Both the position numbers and the translations under genes were made by a program. The notes under the pieces were generated by a model that saw only the letters and a program-made list of their open reading frames with translations, made no database searches and was not told where the DNA came from. Below, piece by piece: positions 28,864 to 38,691 of a DNA stretch of 64,000 nucleotides. Source of the stretch: Pseudoalteromonas amylolytica (lineage in GTDB: Bacteria; Pseudomonadota; Gammaproteobacteria; Enterobacterales; Alteromonadaceae); NCBI RefSeq assembly GCF_001854605.1, contig NZ_MKJU01000025.1, positions 558,378 through 622,377 on the forward strand. The letters run 5' to 3'. Every line of letters begins with the position of its first letter. Positions within the stretch are counted from its first letter, which is position 1.

Positions 28864-30825
28864 ATGTTAGAAAAACAATTAGAATTAAAACACACTGAGC
28901 TGCGTAATCGCTTGGTGATGGGGTCGATGCACACAGGCCTAGAAGAAGGATGGCATAACCGTAAGCGTTTAAGTGCGTTTTACGAAGCACGTGCTAAAGG
29001 CGGCACAGGATTATTAATCACTGGAGGATATAGTCCTAATTTGCGAGGTAAATTGACGCCAATATCGTCCTCGTTTAACACTTTATATGATGTAATCAAA
29101 CATAAAGCGTACACACAAGCTGTTCATAAGCACGGTGCAAAGATTTGTCTGCAGTTACTACATGCAGGTCGCTATGCATATCATCCATTTAATGTGGCAC
29201 CCAGTGCCATTAAAGCGCCCATTAATCCTTATAAGCCAAAAGCAATGTCAAAGGGCATGATCAAAAGCACGATAAAAGATTTTGCTCATTCAGCTAAATT
29301 AGCTCAAAAAGCCGGTTACGATGGTGTAGAGATAATGGGTTCAGAAGGCTACCTGATCAACGAGTTTATGGCTAATCACACCAATAAACGAGGCGATGAA
29401 TACGGTGGTACTTTAGAAAATCGTATGCGCTTGGCGGTAGAAATTGTTAAAGCTGTGCGTGGTGCAGTGAAAGATAACTTCATCATCATTTTTAGATTAT
29501 CGGTGATGGATTTGATCCCAAATGGGTCTACACCAGAGGAAGTAACCCTGCAAGCAAAGGCGTTAGAGGCGGCGGGTGTGGATATTTTAAACACGGGAAT
29601 TGGCTGGCATGAAGCGAGAGTGCCAACCATCGCGAGTATGGTTCCGCCAGGCGCATTTAAAGAAGCTTCGAAGCGTCTAAAAGATGTGGTTGATATTCCT
29701 GTTATTGCAGTCAATAGGATCAATACCCCCGAGATTGCTAACAGTATTTTGCAAAACCAAGAAGCGGACCTTATCTCAATGGCGAGGCCTCTACTTGCTG
29801 ATCCTGAGTTTTTCAACAAGTATGCCGCACAGCAAAGTGAACAGATTAATATTTGCATCGGCTGTAACCAAGGCTGTTTGGACCATGTATTTAGAGGTAA
29901 GCGGGCCACGTGTTTGGTGAATCCTCAAGCTGGCTTTGAACTGGATTACCCATTGCAACCTGCTGCTAACAAAAAACGAGTGTTGGTTGTAGGCGCAGGA
30001 CCTGCTGGACTATCTGCCAGTTATTATCTAGCGAGCAAAGGGCATGAGGTTAAACTTATAGATAAAAACGCTCAACCAGGCGGTCAATTCAACCTTGCGA
30101 TGCGCATCCCTGGCAAAGAAGACTTCCAAAAAACGTTGGCTTATTACCTATCAGAGTTAAAGCGTCTTAATGTAGAAATGCAGTTAAACACTGAATATCA
30201 GGCTGAGATGTCCCAGCAGTTTGATGATGTGGTGTTTGCTACAGGTGTTAGGCCTAGGCTTTCTAATATTGAGTGTAGTGACGACAAGCGCGTGTTCGCA
30301 TATGATGAGGTGATCCGCAGAGAAGTTGAACTGGGTGAAAAAATAGCGATATTGGGAGCAGGTGGTATCGGATTTGATATGGTTGCGTTTTTAGCAGAAA
30401 AAAGTGAACAATCTATTGAAGAATTTAAGCATCACTGGGGCATTGAATGTGAAGCTCAGCCGCTTAGAGACCCCCGTAAGTTGTACATGTTAAAACGTAG
30501 TCCTGGTCGTTTTGGTAGTGATCTGGGTAAAACGACGGGTTGGATACACAGGCAAGTTGCTAAGCAACATCAAGTTGAGCAAATTGCTGAATGTGAATAT
30601 CTGGCATTTTCTGATAAAGGGTTGCTTATCAAGCAAGCCGGAGAAGAGAAGTGGCTAGATGTTGATACGGTCATTGCATGTATAGGTCAAGTTTCCAATG
30701 ATCAACTATTCGATAAGGAAGCATTGCCAGACAATCACCATGTGATAGGCGGGGCAAAACTTGCCAGTGCAATAGACGCCAAACGCGCCATATTTGAAGC
30801 GTTACAAGCGGCTCGGCTAATATAA
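28864..30825 (+). CDS. fadH: 2,4-dienoyl-CoA reductase, NADPH
   Basis: 653 residues from ATG 28864; the TTG at 28849 adds five codons but overlaps a FadR-like site. FadH reduces 2,4-dienoyl-CoA during beta-oxidation of unsaturated fatty acids. It has an N-terminal old-yellow-enzyme FMN barrel (LLHAGRYAYH, GYDGVEIMGSEGYLINEF), a 4Fe-4S cluster motif (C-x2-C-x3-C-x11-C starting CIGCNQGC) and a C-terminal FAD/NADPH domain with VVGAGPAGLS and GAGGIGFDM. It stands alone. Confidence 0.95.
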   Translation: MLEKQLELKHTELRNRLVMGSMHTGLEEGWHNRKRLSAFYEARAKGGTGLLITGGYSPNLRGKLTPISSSFNTLYDVIKHKAYTQAVHKHGAKICLQLLHAGRYAYHPFNVAPSAIKAPINPYKPKAMSKGMIKSTIKDFAHSAKLAQKAGYDGVEIMGSEGYLINEFMANHTNKRGDEYGGTLENRMRLAVEIVKAVRGAVKDNFIIIFRLSVMDLIPNGSTPEEVTLQAKALEAAGVDILNTGIGWHEARVPTIASMVPPGAFKEASKRLKDVVDIPVIAVNRINTPEIANSILQNQEADLISMARPLLADPEFFNKYAAQQSEQINICIGCNQGCLDHVFRGKRATCLVNPQAGFELDYPLQPAANKKRVLVVGAGPAGLSASYYLASKGHEVKLIDKNAQPGGQFNLAMRIPGKEDFQKTLAYYLSELKRLNVEMQLNTEYQAEMSQQFDDVVFATGVRPRLSNIECSDDKRVFAYDEVIRREVELGEKIAILGAGGIGFDMVAFLAEKSEQSIEEFKHHWGIECEAQPLRDPRKLYMLKRSPGRFGSDLGKTTGWIHRQVAKQHQVEQIAECEYLAFSDKGLLIKQAGEEKWLDVDTVIACIGQVSNDQLFDKEALPDNHHVIGGAKLASAIDAKRAIFEALQAARLI

Positions 30826-30908
30826 TAAGTTTCTGTTGCAAGAAACCTAGCTCAAAAGCGGTCTAGACTAATAACTATATTTATTATGGATTATTCGAAA
30901 GGCCGCTT

Positions 30909-31607
30909 ATGCTTTGCAAACTCCACAACACCTATCAATATTTATTCGATAAAACACAAATACTCAACGGGCTTCCCGCTTTACTATTCAGACTGATACT
31001 CGCACCTGTAATGATAGTAGCAGGGTATAGCAAGCTCAATTTAGCGAATGATCAATTCAGCTTTCCCAGTAACTTATTGGCAGATCAAAATGTTGTAAAT
31101 TGGTTTGGTAATGACCAGTGGGGTCTTGGGCTTCCTTTTCCTGATCTGCTCGCATTTTTGGCGGGGTGGAGTGAGTTGCTGGGAGGTTGGCTACTTTTAA
31201 TTGGCTTGTTTACGAGAGTCGTATCCATACCATTACTGTTTACCATGTTCATTGCTGCCACAACGGTGCATTGGGATAATGGTTGGTTTTCTGTGGCACC
31301 ATCAAACCCACAAACCAGTGCTGCGTTGGCGTATAGCTGGTTGGGCGTACCTGCTGCGAAAGAGAGCTTAGAAAACAGCGCCGAGGTGAGTGAGCGCCTC
31401 GATAAAATTAAGTCATTGATAGAAACTCATGGATATCCGGATTACCTGTATGAAAAGGGAAATGTGGTTATCTTGAACAACGGCATTGAGTTTGCTGCTA
31501 TTTATTTTGCGATGTTACTGAGTCTTATTTTTAGTGGTGGTGGAAGGTATGTCAGTATGGATTACTGGCTTAAACGGCAAGCAAAAAACAACTGCCTTGA
31601 AAAATAA
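30909..31607 (+). CDS. DoxX family membrane protein
   Basis: 232 residues. About four membrane segments, with LFRLILAPVMIVAGYSKL and AGWSELLGGWLLLIGLFTR, are characteristic of DoxX. Family members are inner-membrane proteins, some tied to redox or quinone functions; none can be assigned here. A long loop (about 130-180) between segments is hydrophilic. It shares direction with the nitroreductase gene downstream. Confidence 0.85.
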   Translation: MLCKLHNTYQYLFDKTQILNGLPALLFRLILAPVMIVAGYSKLNLANDQFSFPSNLLADQNVVNWFGNDQWGLGLPFPDLLAFLAGWSELLGGWLLLIGLFTRVVSIPLLFTMFIAATTVHWDNGWFSVAPSNPQTSAALAYSWLGVPAAKESLENSAEVSERLDKIKSLIETHGYPDYLYEKGNVVILNNGIEFAAIYFAMLLSLIFSGGGRYVSMDYWLKRQAKNNCLEK

Positions 31608-31692
31608 CAAAAAATCACATCATTGATAGATGATAGAGGCAGACGATGGTATTCTCACTGGCAACTAGATATCGCAATTAAGGTACGGTGTT

Positions 31693-32241
31693 ATGGATGC
31701 CATTGAGCTACTTACTACTCGTCAATCAGACAGTAATTTATCTTTTCCAGGGCCCTCTCAAGCCCAACTAGAGATTATCAAAAAAGCCGCGTTGAAGGTG
31801 CCAGATCATGGTGGTCTAGCCCCTTGGAAATTTATTGTGGTGCAGGACGAAGGTAGAGAAAGGTTAGGCGAAATTTATCATCAAGCAGCGGTCAGCGAGC
31901 ATCAGGACGAGCGCACAATCAGTCGTGCCAAAGAGCTACCGCAGCGAGCGCCTATGATCATTATTGCTGTTAGCCCTTATCAAGAGCACCCGAAGGTGCC
32001 GAGAATTGAACAGATTGAGAGTGCAGCATGCAGTGTTTTTGCGATGCAGCAAGCCGCTTTTGCACAGCATCTGTCTGGAGTTTGGAGAACGGGTTATTTT
32101 GCACAAAGCCCAAAAGTAAAATCTCTGCTAGGTTTAAACGAACAGGATGAAATTGTAGGTTACCTTTATTTGGGTACACCTACGGTTGCCTGTACAAAAC
32201 CGGTACGCCACACAGCTGAAACATTTTTTAGTGATTTATAA
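31693..32241 (+). CDS. Nitroreductase family protein, YdjA-like
   Basis: 182 residues. MDAIELLTTRQSDSNL, then VPDHGGLAPWKFIVV, and a C-terminal VGYLYLGTP are close to E. coli YdjA, the shortest nitroreductase type. These FMN enzymes reduce nitro compounds or quinones with NAD(P)H; the physiological substrate is unclear. It lies 12 bases before upp and is probably cotranscribed. Confidence 0.9.
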   Translation: MDAIELLTTRQSDSNLSFPGPSQAQLEIIKKAALKVPDHGGLAPWKFIVVQDEGRERLGEIYHQAAVSEHQDERTISRAKELPQRAPMIIIAVSPYQEHPKVPRIEQIESAACSVFAMQQAAFAQHLSGVWRTGYFAQSPKVKSLLGLNEQDEIVGYLYLGTPTVACTKPVRHTAETFFSDL

Positions 32242-32253
32242 GGGCTAATAGCT

Positions 32254-32883
32254 ATGTCATTACACGTTATTGAGCATCCATTAGTACAACACAAACTCGC
32301 GTTACTCAGAGAGTATGGAATAAGTACAAAAAGTTTTCGTGAACTGGTAAGTGAAATAGGCACGCTGCTTACCTATGAAGCGACTAAAGATATGCCCTTG
32401 CAAGAACAGTCGATAAAGGGCTGGGAAGGTAACGATATTCAGGTATGTAAATTACAAGGTAAGAAAATTACCGTTGTGCCCATTTTGCGAGCGGGCCTTG
32501 GTATGATGGATGGTGTAATGGAGCTTATCCCGTCGGCCAAAGTCAGTGTTGTTGGCTTGCAACGCAATGAAGAAACGCTTGAGCCCGTACCATATTTTGA
32601 AAAGCTGGTGGGCAAAATAGATCAGCGTCTAAGCCTTGTTATTGACCCTATGCTGGCAACTGGAGGCTCCATGATAGCTACCATCGACATGCTTAAAAAG
32701 GCAGGGTGTACACACATTAAAGCGATTGTATTAGTCGCAGCACCTGAGGGAGTCAAAGCAACACTGGATGCGCACCCCGATATTGAAATATATACGGCTG
32801 CATTAGATAGTCATTTGAATGAGCATGGTTATATTGTTCCCGGCCTTGGTGACGCTGGAGACAAGATATTCGGCACCGTGTAA
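32254..32883 (+). CDS. upp: Uracil phosphoribosyltransferase
   Basis: 209 residues. It salvages uracil by coupling it to PRPP to make [21 protein letters not shown] at the start, [12 protein letters not shown], the PRPP loop [11 protein letters not shown] and the uracil-binding [12 protein letters not shown] at the C terminus are all present. No uraA permease gene follows, unlike E. coli. Confidence 0.97.
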   Translation: MSLHVIEHPLVQHKLALLREYGISTKSFRELVSEIGTLLTYEATKDMPLQEQSIKGWEGNDIQVCKLQGKKITVVPILRAGLGMMDGVMELIPSAKVSVVGLQRNEETLEPVPYFEKLVGKIDQRLSLVIDPMLATGGSMIATIDMLKKAGCTHIKAIVLVAAPEGVKATLDAHPDIEIYTAALDSHLNEHGYIVPGLGDAGDKIFGTV

Positions 32884-32926
32884 ATGGTGAAGGCAGTAAG
32901 TTAGCATAGTTTTAAAGGTAGCAACG

Positions 32927-33775
32927 ATGCAATGCAAATTAGTTGATGTATTTAGCAAACAAAAATTGCAAGGCAATGGATTAGCGATATTTCACGATTG
33001 TCAGGGCCTTAGCAAAAGGCAAATGCAGGCATGGACGAGAGAGATGCGCCAGTTTGAGTCAATTTTTGTGGATACTAACGTCACACCTTATCGCGCATGG
33101 ATCTTTACCATGGAGGAAGAACTGGACTTTGCAGGCCATCCTTTGATTGGACTGAGCTATTACTTACATCAACAGTTTGGCACACCCAGTGATACACACA
33201 CTTGGTCGATTGAGCTAAATCATAAGGTTGTTGAGTTGACTAGTCGTTGGCGGGGTAAGCATTTCTTGGCGGCTATGCATCAAGGTGCACCGGAATTGAT
33301 CAATACTCTAAGCGCTAAGCAATCTGAACCTTTTTACGCGGCTTTAGGAATTGAACAATTGCAGCCGCAGGACTTGCCAGTACAGGTGATCAGTACTGGC
33401 CTTCCTTATTTAATTTTGCCGATTGAACATGGGTTGAGCAAAGTTTCATTTAGTACCAATAAGCTTGAATCGATGCTTGAGCAATATCAGGCAAAATTTT
33501 TATACCTTATTGATGTTAACAACTTCGAAGGCCGCACTTGGGACAACTTGGGTAGTGTTGAAGATATCGCAACTGGCAGTGCAGCAGGGCCAGTTGCAGC
33601 GTATCTATATCAGCAAGGTCTGACAACTGAACCACACATTTCCATCCAACAAGGGCGGTTTGTGGATAGGCCTAGCGAGATTAAAGTGGAGCTAACGTGT
33701 GATGGCAAGGACATTGTGAATATTGTCGTCAGTGGCTATGTAACCCACGTCGGTGATTTTACATTAAGTGATTAA
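32927..33775 (+). CDS. PhzF family isomerase-like protein
   Basis: 282 residues. Near-start LVDVFSKQKLQGNGLAIF, the catalytic-type Glu44 in RQFESIFV, FAGHPLIG, and the C-terminal ATGSAAGPVAAYL place it in the PhzF/diaminopimelate-epimerase fold. The family includes PhzF of phenazine synthesis, but no phenazine genes are nearby, so a housekeeping role is more likely. It forms a tight pair with the membrane protein 5 bases downstream. Confidence 0.88.
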   Translation: MQCKLVDVFSKQKLQGNGLAIFHDCQGLSKRQMQAWTREMRQFESIFVDTNVTPYRAWIFTMEEELDFAGHPLIGLSYYLHQQFGTPSDTHTWSIELNHKVVELTSRWRGKHFLAAMHQGAPELINTLSAKQSEPFYAALGIEQLQPQDLPVQVISTGLPYLILPIEHGLSKVSFSTNKLESMLEQYQAKFLYLIDVNNFEGRTWDNLGSVEDIATGSAAGPVAAYLYQQGLTTEPHISIQQGRFVDRPSEIKVELTCDGKDIVNIVVSGYVTHVGDFTLSD

Positions 33776-33780
33776 CGTCA

Positions 33781-34149
33781 ATGAAAGTGGTGTTGCTCAA
33801 ATATGTTTTGAGAGTACTTATTTGGCCTGCTAGCTTCGGCTGGTTTGGGGTCAGCCTCATCAGTGTGTTTGTATATTTACGTGATCTAGATACTAATTTC
33901 ACGGCTTTGATAAGCCTACTAGCTGCGCTAATTGGACTGATTTCTTTGTTGGTGATGTCTGTCGCTGCACTGCGTTACCCAAATGTTAGTTTATCTCACG
34001 TTTTGATTTCGCAAATGGGTTGTGGCGTTCTAGGCTATGTAATGTATGTAGGGGTGTTCAGTGAACCCTTGCTGGTATTAAGCGGGTTGAGCTTGTTGAT
34101 TGCGGTGTGTATTTTAACCTTAGATCATTTATTTAACTCGGATAAATAG
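33781..34149 (+). CDS. Small membrane protein of unknown function
   Basis: 122 residues, with about four hydrophobic segments and short loops. It begins five bases after the PhzF-like gene, so it is cotranscribed with it. I recognise no family. It converges with the chemoreceptor gene. Confidence 0.7.
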   Translation: MKVVLLKYVLRVLIWPASFGWFGVSLISVFVYLRDLDTNFTALISLLAALIGLISLLVMSVAALRYPNVSLSHVLISQMGCGVLGYVMYVGVFSEPLLVLSGLSLLIAVCILTLDHLFNSDK

Positions 34150-34181
34150 TGAGAGCGAGATCGCCCTCACGTTTAGCCCAA

Positions 34182-36050
34182 TTACACTTTAAACTGCTCA
34201 AGCATATTTTCTTGCTCGGTGATTTTTTCAACTTGGCTCTGCATAGTATGATCCACCGTTTTTGCTTCATTAAACACCATATCCGAGATATTTCTTATTT
34301 CCATGGCATTGTTATTGACTTCGCTGACTACCTGTCGCTGCTCATTCAACATGTCTGCAATTTGCAGGTTAAGTTGTACAATATGTTCGATGGCGGCACG
34401 AATTGCTTGCAAAGAGTGACTGGTTTCATCCGCTTTGCCGACCGTTTTCTCAACCACGCTTTGACTTTGTTTCATAACCTGCACCGCGTTTACGGCGCCC
34501 GCTTGAAGTTGGTCAATCATGGACTTAATCTCAGTTGTGGCTTCTTGTGTGCGCTGTGCCAACGTACGTACTTCATCCGCTACAACGGCAAACCCACGGC
34601 CTGATTCGCCGGCACGCGCTGCTTCAATGGCTGCGTTTAAAGCCAACAGGTTGGTTTGTTCAGCAATACCATTGATAACTGACAGTATTTGTTCGATACC
34701 GCTGGTGGAGACCTCGAGATCATTGACCACATCAACGGCGGTTGAAATTTGTTCAGATAGATGCGCTATGGTATCTGTGGTTTGTGTGACAATTTTTTGC
34801 CCCTCAACTGCTGCGCTATCCGTCTTTTGAATCGCTTCAGCGGCTTCTTGCGCGGAATTTGCTACTCGCTGCTCTGTCTCAGACATGTGTTCTGTGGCGG
34901 TGGTTAAGGAGGTAAGTGACTCAAGCTGCCTAGAAATTGCGTTACTTGATTGATTAGCACCTGAGGAAGTCTGCTTTGCATCTTCTAAAATCTCATGTCC
35001 TAAAACCTGTATATCAGCAATGAGTTGTTGCAAGCGCGCTGTGAATAAATTGAAGTTTTCTGCAAGTGACGCGAATTCAGGGTCACTGTTGGTGTTAAGG
35101 CGCACGGTCAAGTCGGCATTGCCTTTGGCGATATTGGCCATTGCATCGTTGATGTCGGCTAGCGGTTTAAGCAATAAGTTGATCACTAAAGATAACACGA
35201 TGATACTGATGATAACGAATAGGGCAGTGAATAGTACCGAGTCTTGAGTGAGCTCAGAGACAGCTGAAAAGACTTTGTTCTTTTCTAAAGCAACGCCAAC
35301 CAGCCAGTCAAAGCCATCAACTTTTTGAAAGTCTATTAGGTATTCTTTGCCGTCTAACGTAATGTGCTGGAGCTCTTGACTGAACGCGGTATTGCCTAAA
35401 AACTTACTGGCTTTATCGCCATTGAGAGCGACATCGGGGTGAGAGATGATGGTGCCGTCAGTACTGACCATAAATGCAAATCCTGCATTAAAGAGATTAA
35501 ACGAGTTAATCATATTGCCAAGCTTCGCTAGGCTAACATCGTAGAATAAAGCGCCATGAAAACGGCCTTGCTTAAATACAGGGGTGCCAATTGAAACGAC
35601 GATCTCTTTACTGACTGAATCAGCATAGGGCGCCGTTACGATAAGCTCACCGGCATTCTTAGCGTCTGTATACCAAGGGCGCTTGCGAGGATCCCATGTT
35701 GGCCCTGGGTTCCAAGATGGATCACTGGCAACATATTTGCCGGTGCTCTCTTCTCCATAACCTATTAATAGAAACTGTTCGGTGAGTTTTGGCTGCGACA
35801 AAATAGGGTATGCGTCTTGCAACGAATCAGTGCTAGCCACCAGTGAAGTAGCTAGCGACGCTAAGTCAGTACTACCCTGCATTTGTGCCGTTACAGTGTT
35901 ACTGATCCCTTGGATTATTTCGTTTACATTGTGGCTGACTTGTTGTTCTAAATTCGCTTTAATTGAGAAGTACTGCTTAAAGGATAAAACGCTGAGCGCT
36001 AGAAACAGGACTAACGAGGATACAATAACAATTTTGTGTTTGAACTTCAC
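34182..36050 (-). CDS. Methyl-accepting chemotaxis protein, Cache type
   Basis: About 622 residues from GTG 36050, which has GGAG seven bases upstream; the frame runs on to 36176 through an AT-rich leader. Membrane segment 1 ([18 protein letters not shown]) is followed by a periplasmic double-Cache ligand domain with [12 protein letters not shown], membrane segment 2 ([18 protein letters not shown]), a HAMP domain, and the signalling tip [20 protein letters not shown]. It signals to CheA/CheW in the cytoplasm. The ligand, likely a small amine or carboxylate by family habit, cannot be read. Confidence 0.94.
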   Translation of the reverse strand: MKFKHKIVIVSSLVLFLALSVLSFKQYFSIKANLEQQVSHNVNEIIQGISNTVTAQMQGSTDLASLATSLVASTDSLQDAYPILSQPKLTEQFLLIGYGEESTGKYVASDPSWNPGPTWDPRKRPWYTDAKNAGELIVTAPYADSVSKEIVVSIGTPVFKQGRFHGALFYDVSLAKLGNMINSFNLFNAGFAFMVSTDGTIISHPDVALNGDKASKFLGNTAFSQELQHITLDGKEYLIDFQKVDGFDWLVGVALEKNKVFSAVSELTQDSVLFTALFVIISIIVLSLVINLLLKPLADINDAMANIAKGNADLTVRLNTNSDPEFASLAENFNLFTARLQQLIADIQVLGHEILEDAKQTSSGANQSSNAISRQLESLTSLTTATEHMSETEQRVANSAQEAAEAIQKTDSAAVEGQKIVTQTTDTIAHLSEQISTAVDVVNDLEVSTSGIEQILSVINGIAEQTNLLALNAAIEAARAGESGRGFAVVADEVRTLAQRTQEATTEIKSMIDQLQAGAVNAVQVMKQSQSVVEKTVGKADETSHSLQAIRAAIEHIVQLNLQIADMLNEQRQVVSEVNNNAMEIRNISDMVFNEAKTVDHTMQSQVEKITEQENMLEQFKV

Positions 36051-36408
36051 GGCACATCTCCAACACCCGACATCATATAAATGTAAAACATTAACAAAAA
36101 CTTGCAATGTTAGTTTCAGTTTAATGTACCAGATATCGTGAAACTTTAAATAGCAAACTCCCAATAGTTTACACATTGCTGTAATAACTTTGTTACGTTT
36201 TGTGCATGCGTGTATATTGGCTCTTACTCTTACTCAGTGTCGAGGGTTAGTCCTGGTGGAGTAATTCGTTATTATGCTCGTATTTAACAGAAAATGAAGC
36301 GTTAACGTGGTCAAAAGTGGTACTAAAGTCTGATTAAAGGTGTGTTCAGATTGGTCCTTTATACTCTAAGAACAAGTTGTGTTTTTTAGAATAATTACAG
36401 AGGTTACC
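36051..36408. other. Divergent intergenic region
   Basis: 358 bases between the chemoreceptor and the DUF4382 lipoprotein gene, AT-rich, with no convincing gene. It must hold both promoters. A short direct repeat CTTACTCTTACTC lies near 36223. Nothing further is supported. Confidence 0.5.
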
Positions 36409-37383
36409 ATGACAAAACTTAGAGCTTTATTACCCTTGGCGGCGACAGTAGCATTAGCTGCATGTGGTGGTGGCAGCTCAGATAGTGGTTCGAATACCCC
36501 ACAGCCGACCCCTTCAGATAAAACTACCATGACACTGGGAGTGTCTGATGCTGCAGTAAGCAATGTCAGTGCGGTAAACATTGTGATTGACGGTATCGTA
36601 ATGAAAAAAGGCGATTCACAGCAAACCTTTGAAACCAAGGATGAGGATGGAAATCCAATTTCAATTAACCTACTTAATTACACGGGCGATCAAGTTTTTC
36701 CATTGTTAGCAGATGTAGAACTAGAAGCTGGTGAATATGAATGGTTACGAGCCAATATTGTAAACGGTACGAGCGTGGAAAATCTGTCTTTGGGATCGCA
36801 CCTTACATACAATAATGACGTGCAAGTAGCACTTGATGTAAGAAGAAAAGGAAATGATGGGGTGGGTGAAATTCAAGTTAATAATGTGGTTGTCAACGAA
36901 GGCGATAACGCATTTGTATTGGAGTTTGATCTCAACCGTTCGTTAGTACTGCCTCAAAATGGTACCACGGTGTATTTAAAGCCAACGACAATTCGTCTTG
37001 AGAATACACAGACCACGTTTACGGTTTCTGGCTCTGTTTCTGAGGCGTTGAAGCAAGCATGTATCGCCGATAATTCTGAACTTGCGCCAGCTGAAGGTGA
37101 GTACAAGCATGTAGTTTACTTGTACAGCGAACAAGCTGAACAACCGAGTGATATTTTCGAGACTGACCCAGTTGATGTAAATTCTCCAATTGCGACTGCG
37201 ACGTTGGACGCGGACAATGAGTTTACTATTGGGTTTATTACACCTGCAAACTACCAGATTGGATTCAGCTGTTTAGGCCATGTTGACGATCCTGAAGTTG
37301 ACGACCCAGACTTCTCAATTTATCAGCAACAATCTATCGAGGTGAATGCCGATACCACGGTGACATTCGACAGCGCCTCTTAA
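36409..37383 (+). CDS. DUF4382 lipoprotein
   Basis: About 324 residues from ATG 36409, preceded by AGAGG; the earlier in-frame start at 36379 lacks a signal sequence. The lipobox is LAAC with Cys19, followed by a Gly/Ser linker. The DUF4382 region starts TTMTLGVSDAAVSNVSAVNI. A second half (about 200-324) is acidic and beta-rich. It is probably an outer-membrane lipoprotein; its function is unknown. It is monocistronic with a hairpin after it. Confidence 0.88.
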   Translation: MTKLRALLPLAATVALAACGGGSSDSGSNTPQPTPSDKTTMTLGVSDAAVSNVSAVNIVIDGIVMKKGDSQQTFETKDEDGNPISINLLNYTGDQVFPLLADVELEAGEYEWLRANIVNGTSVENLSLGSHLTYNNDVQVALDVRRKGNDGVGEIQVNNVVVNEGDNAFVLEFDLNRSLVLPQNGTTVYLKPTTIRLENTQTTFTVSGSVSEALKQACIADNSELAPAEGEYKHVVYLYSEQAEQPSDIFETDPVDVNSPIATATLDADNEFTIGFITPANYQIGFSCLGHVDDPEVDDPDFSIYQQQSIEVNADTTVTFDSAS

Positions 37384-37415
37384 GCAATTAATATACCCCT
37401 TCGCTTCAATATAGA

Positions 37416-37450
37416 ACCCAAAGGAAATCATATCCTTTGGGTGCTTTCTT
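37416..37450 (+). terminator. Probable terminator of the DUF4382 gene
   Basis: ACCCAAAGGA/TCCTTTGGGT, 10-bp perfect stem with a seven-base loop, then GCTTTCTTT, a broken T tract. Confidence 0.75.
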
Positions 37451-37662
37451 TACATTTGTTCATTCTTAGACTCAGTTACTGTTAGTGCTTGTAAAGTAGT
37501 GTAAAAATCATTGTTACGCTAATCTCATGTCAGTTATAAAGTTCAGCAGATAGATCTAAGTTATTGCGCCATTGCGTATTAATCTTTGTAGTTCAAACCT
37601 CGTAATGGGTCTAAGCTCAAATCCAAATGACACAATTAAGCAAAGTTAAACGAAGGAATACC

Positions 37663-38691
37663 ATGAAGTCTCGCTCATTATTAGCGTTTATATTTTTTTA
37701 TATTGTCGTGGCGTCAAATACGCTGCAGGCGAATGAGAAACGACCTGCTACCGCTGTTATTACAGCGCCAGTCGAGTTTGTGGCAACGCAAGACACGATT
37801 GAAGCGATTGGAACCAGTGAAGCGCATCGCTCTGTAATTTTGTTTCCTGCTGTGGCAGATAGAGTTACAAAAGTGAATTTTCAAAGTGCCACTATTGTGA
37901 GTAAGGGAGATATTCTATTTCAGCTTGATGATAGAAAGGAGCAGGCCCAAGCAAAACAAGCACAAATTCAGCTGGATAATGCAAAACGCGATTTACTTCG
38001 ACTGCAAAGCAGCATAAAAAATGGCGCAACAACACAAAGCGCACTAGATGATGCACAGACCAAAGTAGCGCTTGCAGAGGTTGCGCTAACACAAGCGCAA
38101 AATGATATAGCAGATCACAAAGTGGTCGCACCTTTTTCAGGTGTGGTCGGACTGACAGATATTGAAGCGGGGGATTGGGTAACAAACCAAACCAGGTTGA
38201 CAACACTAGATGATCGTTCAACTTTGTATATTGACTTTTATGCACCAGAACAGGCTATTGATCTAATTAAAGAGAGTACACATGTACGCGTGTCCCCATG
38301 GTATGACAGCCAAAGCCAACTCGACGCCGAGATAGCCCATGTAGACTCGCGAATAGACATCGCAAGTCGTACCATCCGTATCAAGGCTGCAATAGACAAT
38401 TCGCGCGATAAATTTATTCCCGGTATGAGTTTTAAAGTTGCTCTAATGAACATCGGTAAACGATATCCTGCCATACAGGAAGCCGCATTAATGTGGGGCC
38501 CCACAGGACCATATATTTGGATTGCTGAGCAAGGCATAGCAAAACGCGTTGACGTTCAGGTCATTCAACGTCAAAAAAACCATGTATTGGTGGATGGGGA
38601 CATTACTGAGCAACAAATGTTAGTTGTTGAGGGAGTTCAACGACTACGCGAGGGGCAGTCTGTTAACCCACAAATGGCGAAGGTAAACTAA
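37663..38691 (+). CDS. RND efflux periplasmic adaptor (membrane fusion protein)
   Basis: About 342 residues from ATG 37663, with GAAGGAA upstream; the frame starts at 37627 but the signal peptide MKSRSLLAFIFFYIVVAS begins here. It shows the lipoyl half-motifs (VTKVNFQSATIVSKGDILFQL and DHKVVAPFSGVVG), a coiled hairpin between them and a beta-barrel part. It links the RND pump to an outer-membrane channel. Its last base overlaps the pump gene (TAATG). No outer-membrane factor or regulator gene lies alongside. Confidence 0.93.
   Translation: MKSRSLLAFIFFYIVVASNTLQANEKRPATAVITAPVEFVATQDTIEAIGTSEAHRSVILFPAVADRVTKVNFQSATIVSKGDILFQLDDRKEQAQAKQAQIQLDNAKRDLLRLQSSIKNGATTQSALDDAQTKVALAEVALTQAQNDIADHKVVAPFSGVVGLTDIEAGDWVTNQTRLTTLDDRSTLYIDFYAPEQAIDLIKESTHVRVSPWYDSQSQLDAEIAHVDSRIDIASRTIRIKAAIDNSRDKFIPGMSFKVALMNIGKRYPAIQEAALMWGPTGPYIWIAEQGIAKRVDVQVIQRQKNHVLVDGDITEQQMLVVEGVQRLREGQSVNPQMAKVN

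Noticed and set aside
32927..33775. Part of a phenazine pathway
   Set aside because: Only a PhzF-fold protein is present and no other phz genes are nearby.
34148..34175. GTGAG...CTCAC hairpin as a terminator
   Set aside because: It has a mismatch and no T tract on either strand, so I do not call it.
36051..36176. N-terminal extension of the chemoreceptor
   Set aside because: AT-rich, without a ribosome site and before the first membrane segment; GTG 36050 has GGAG at the right distance.
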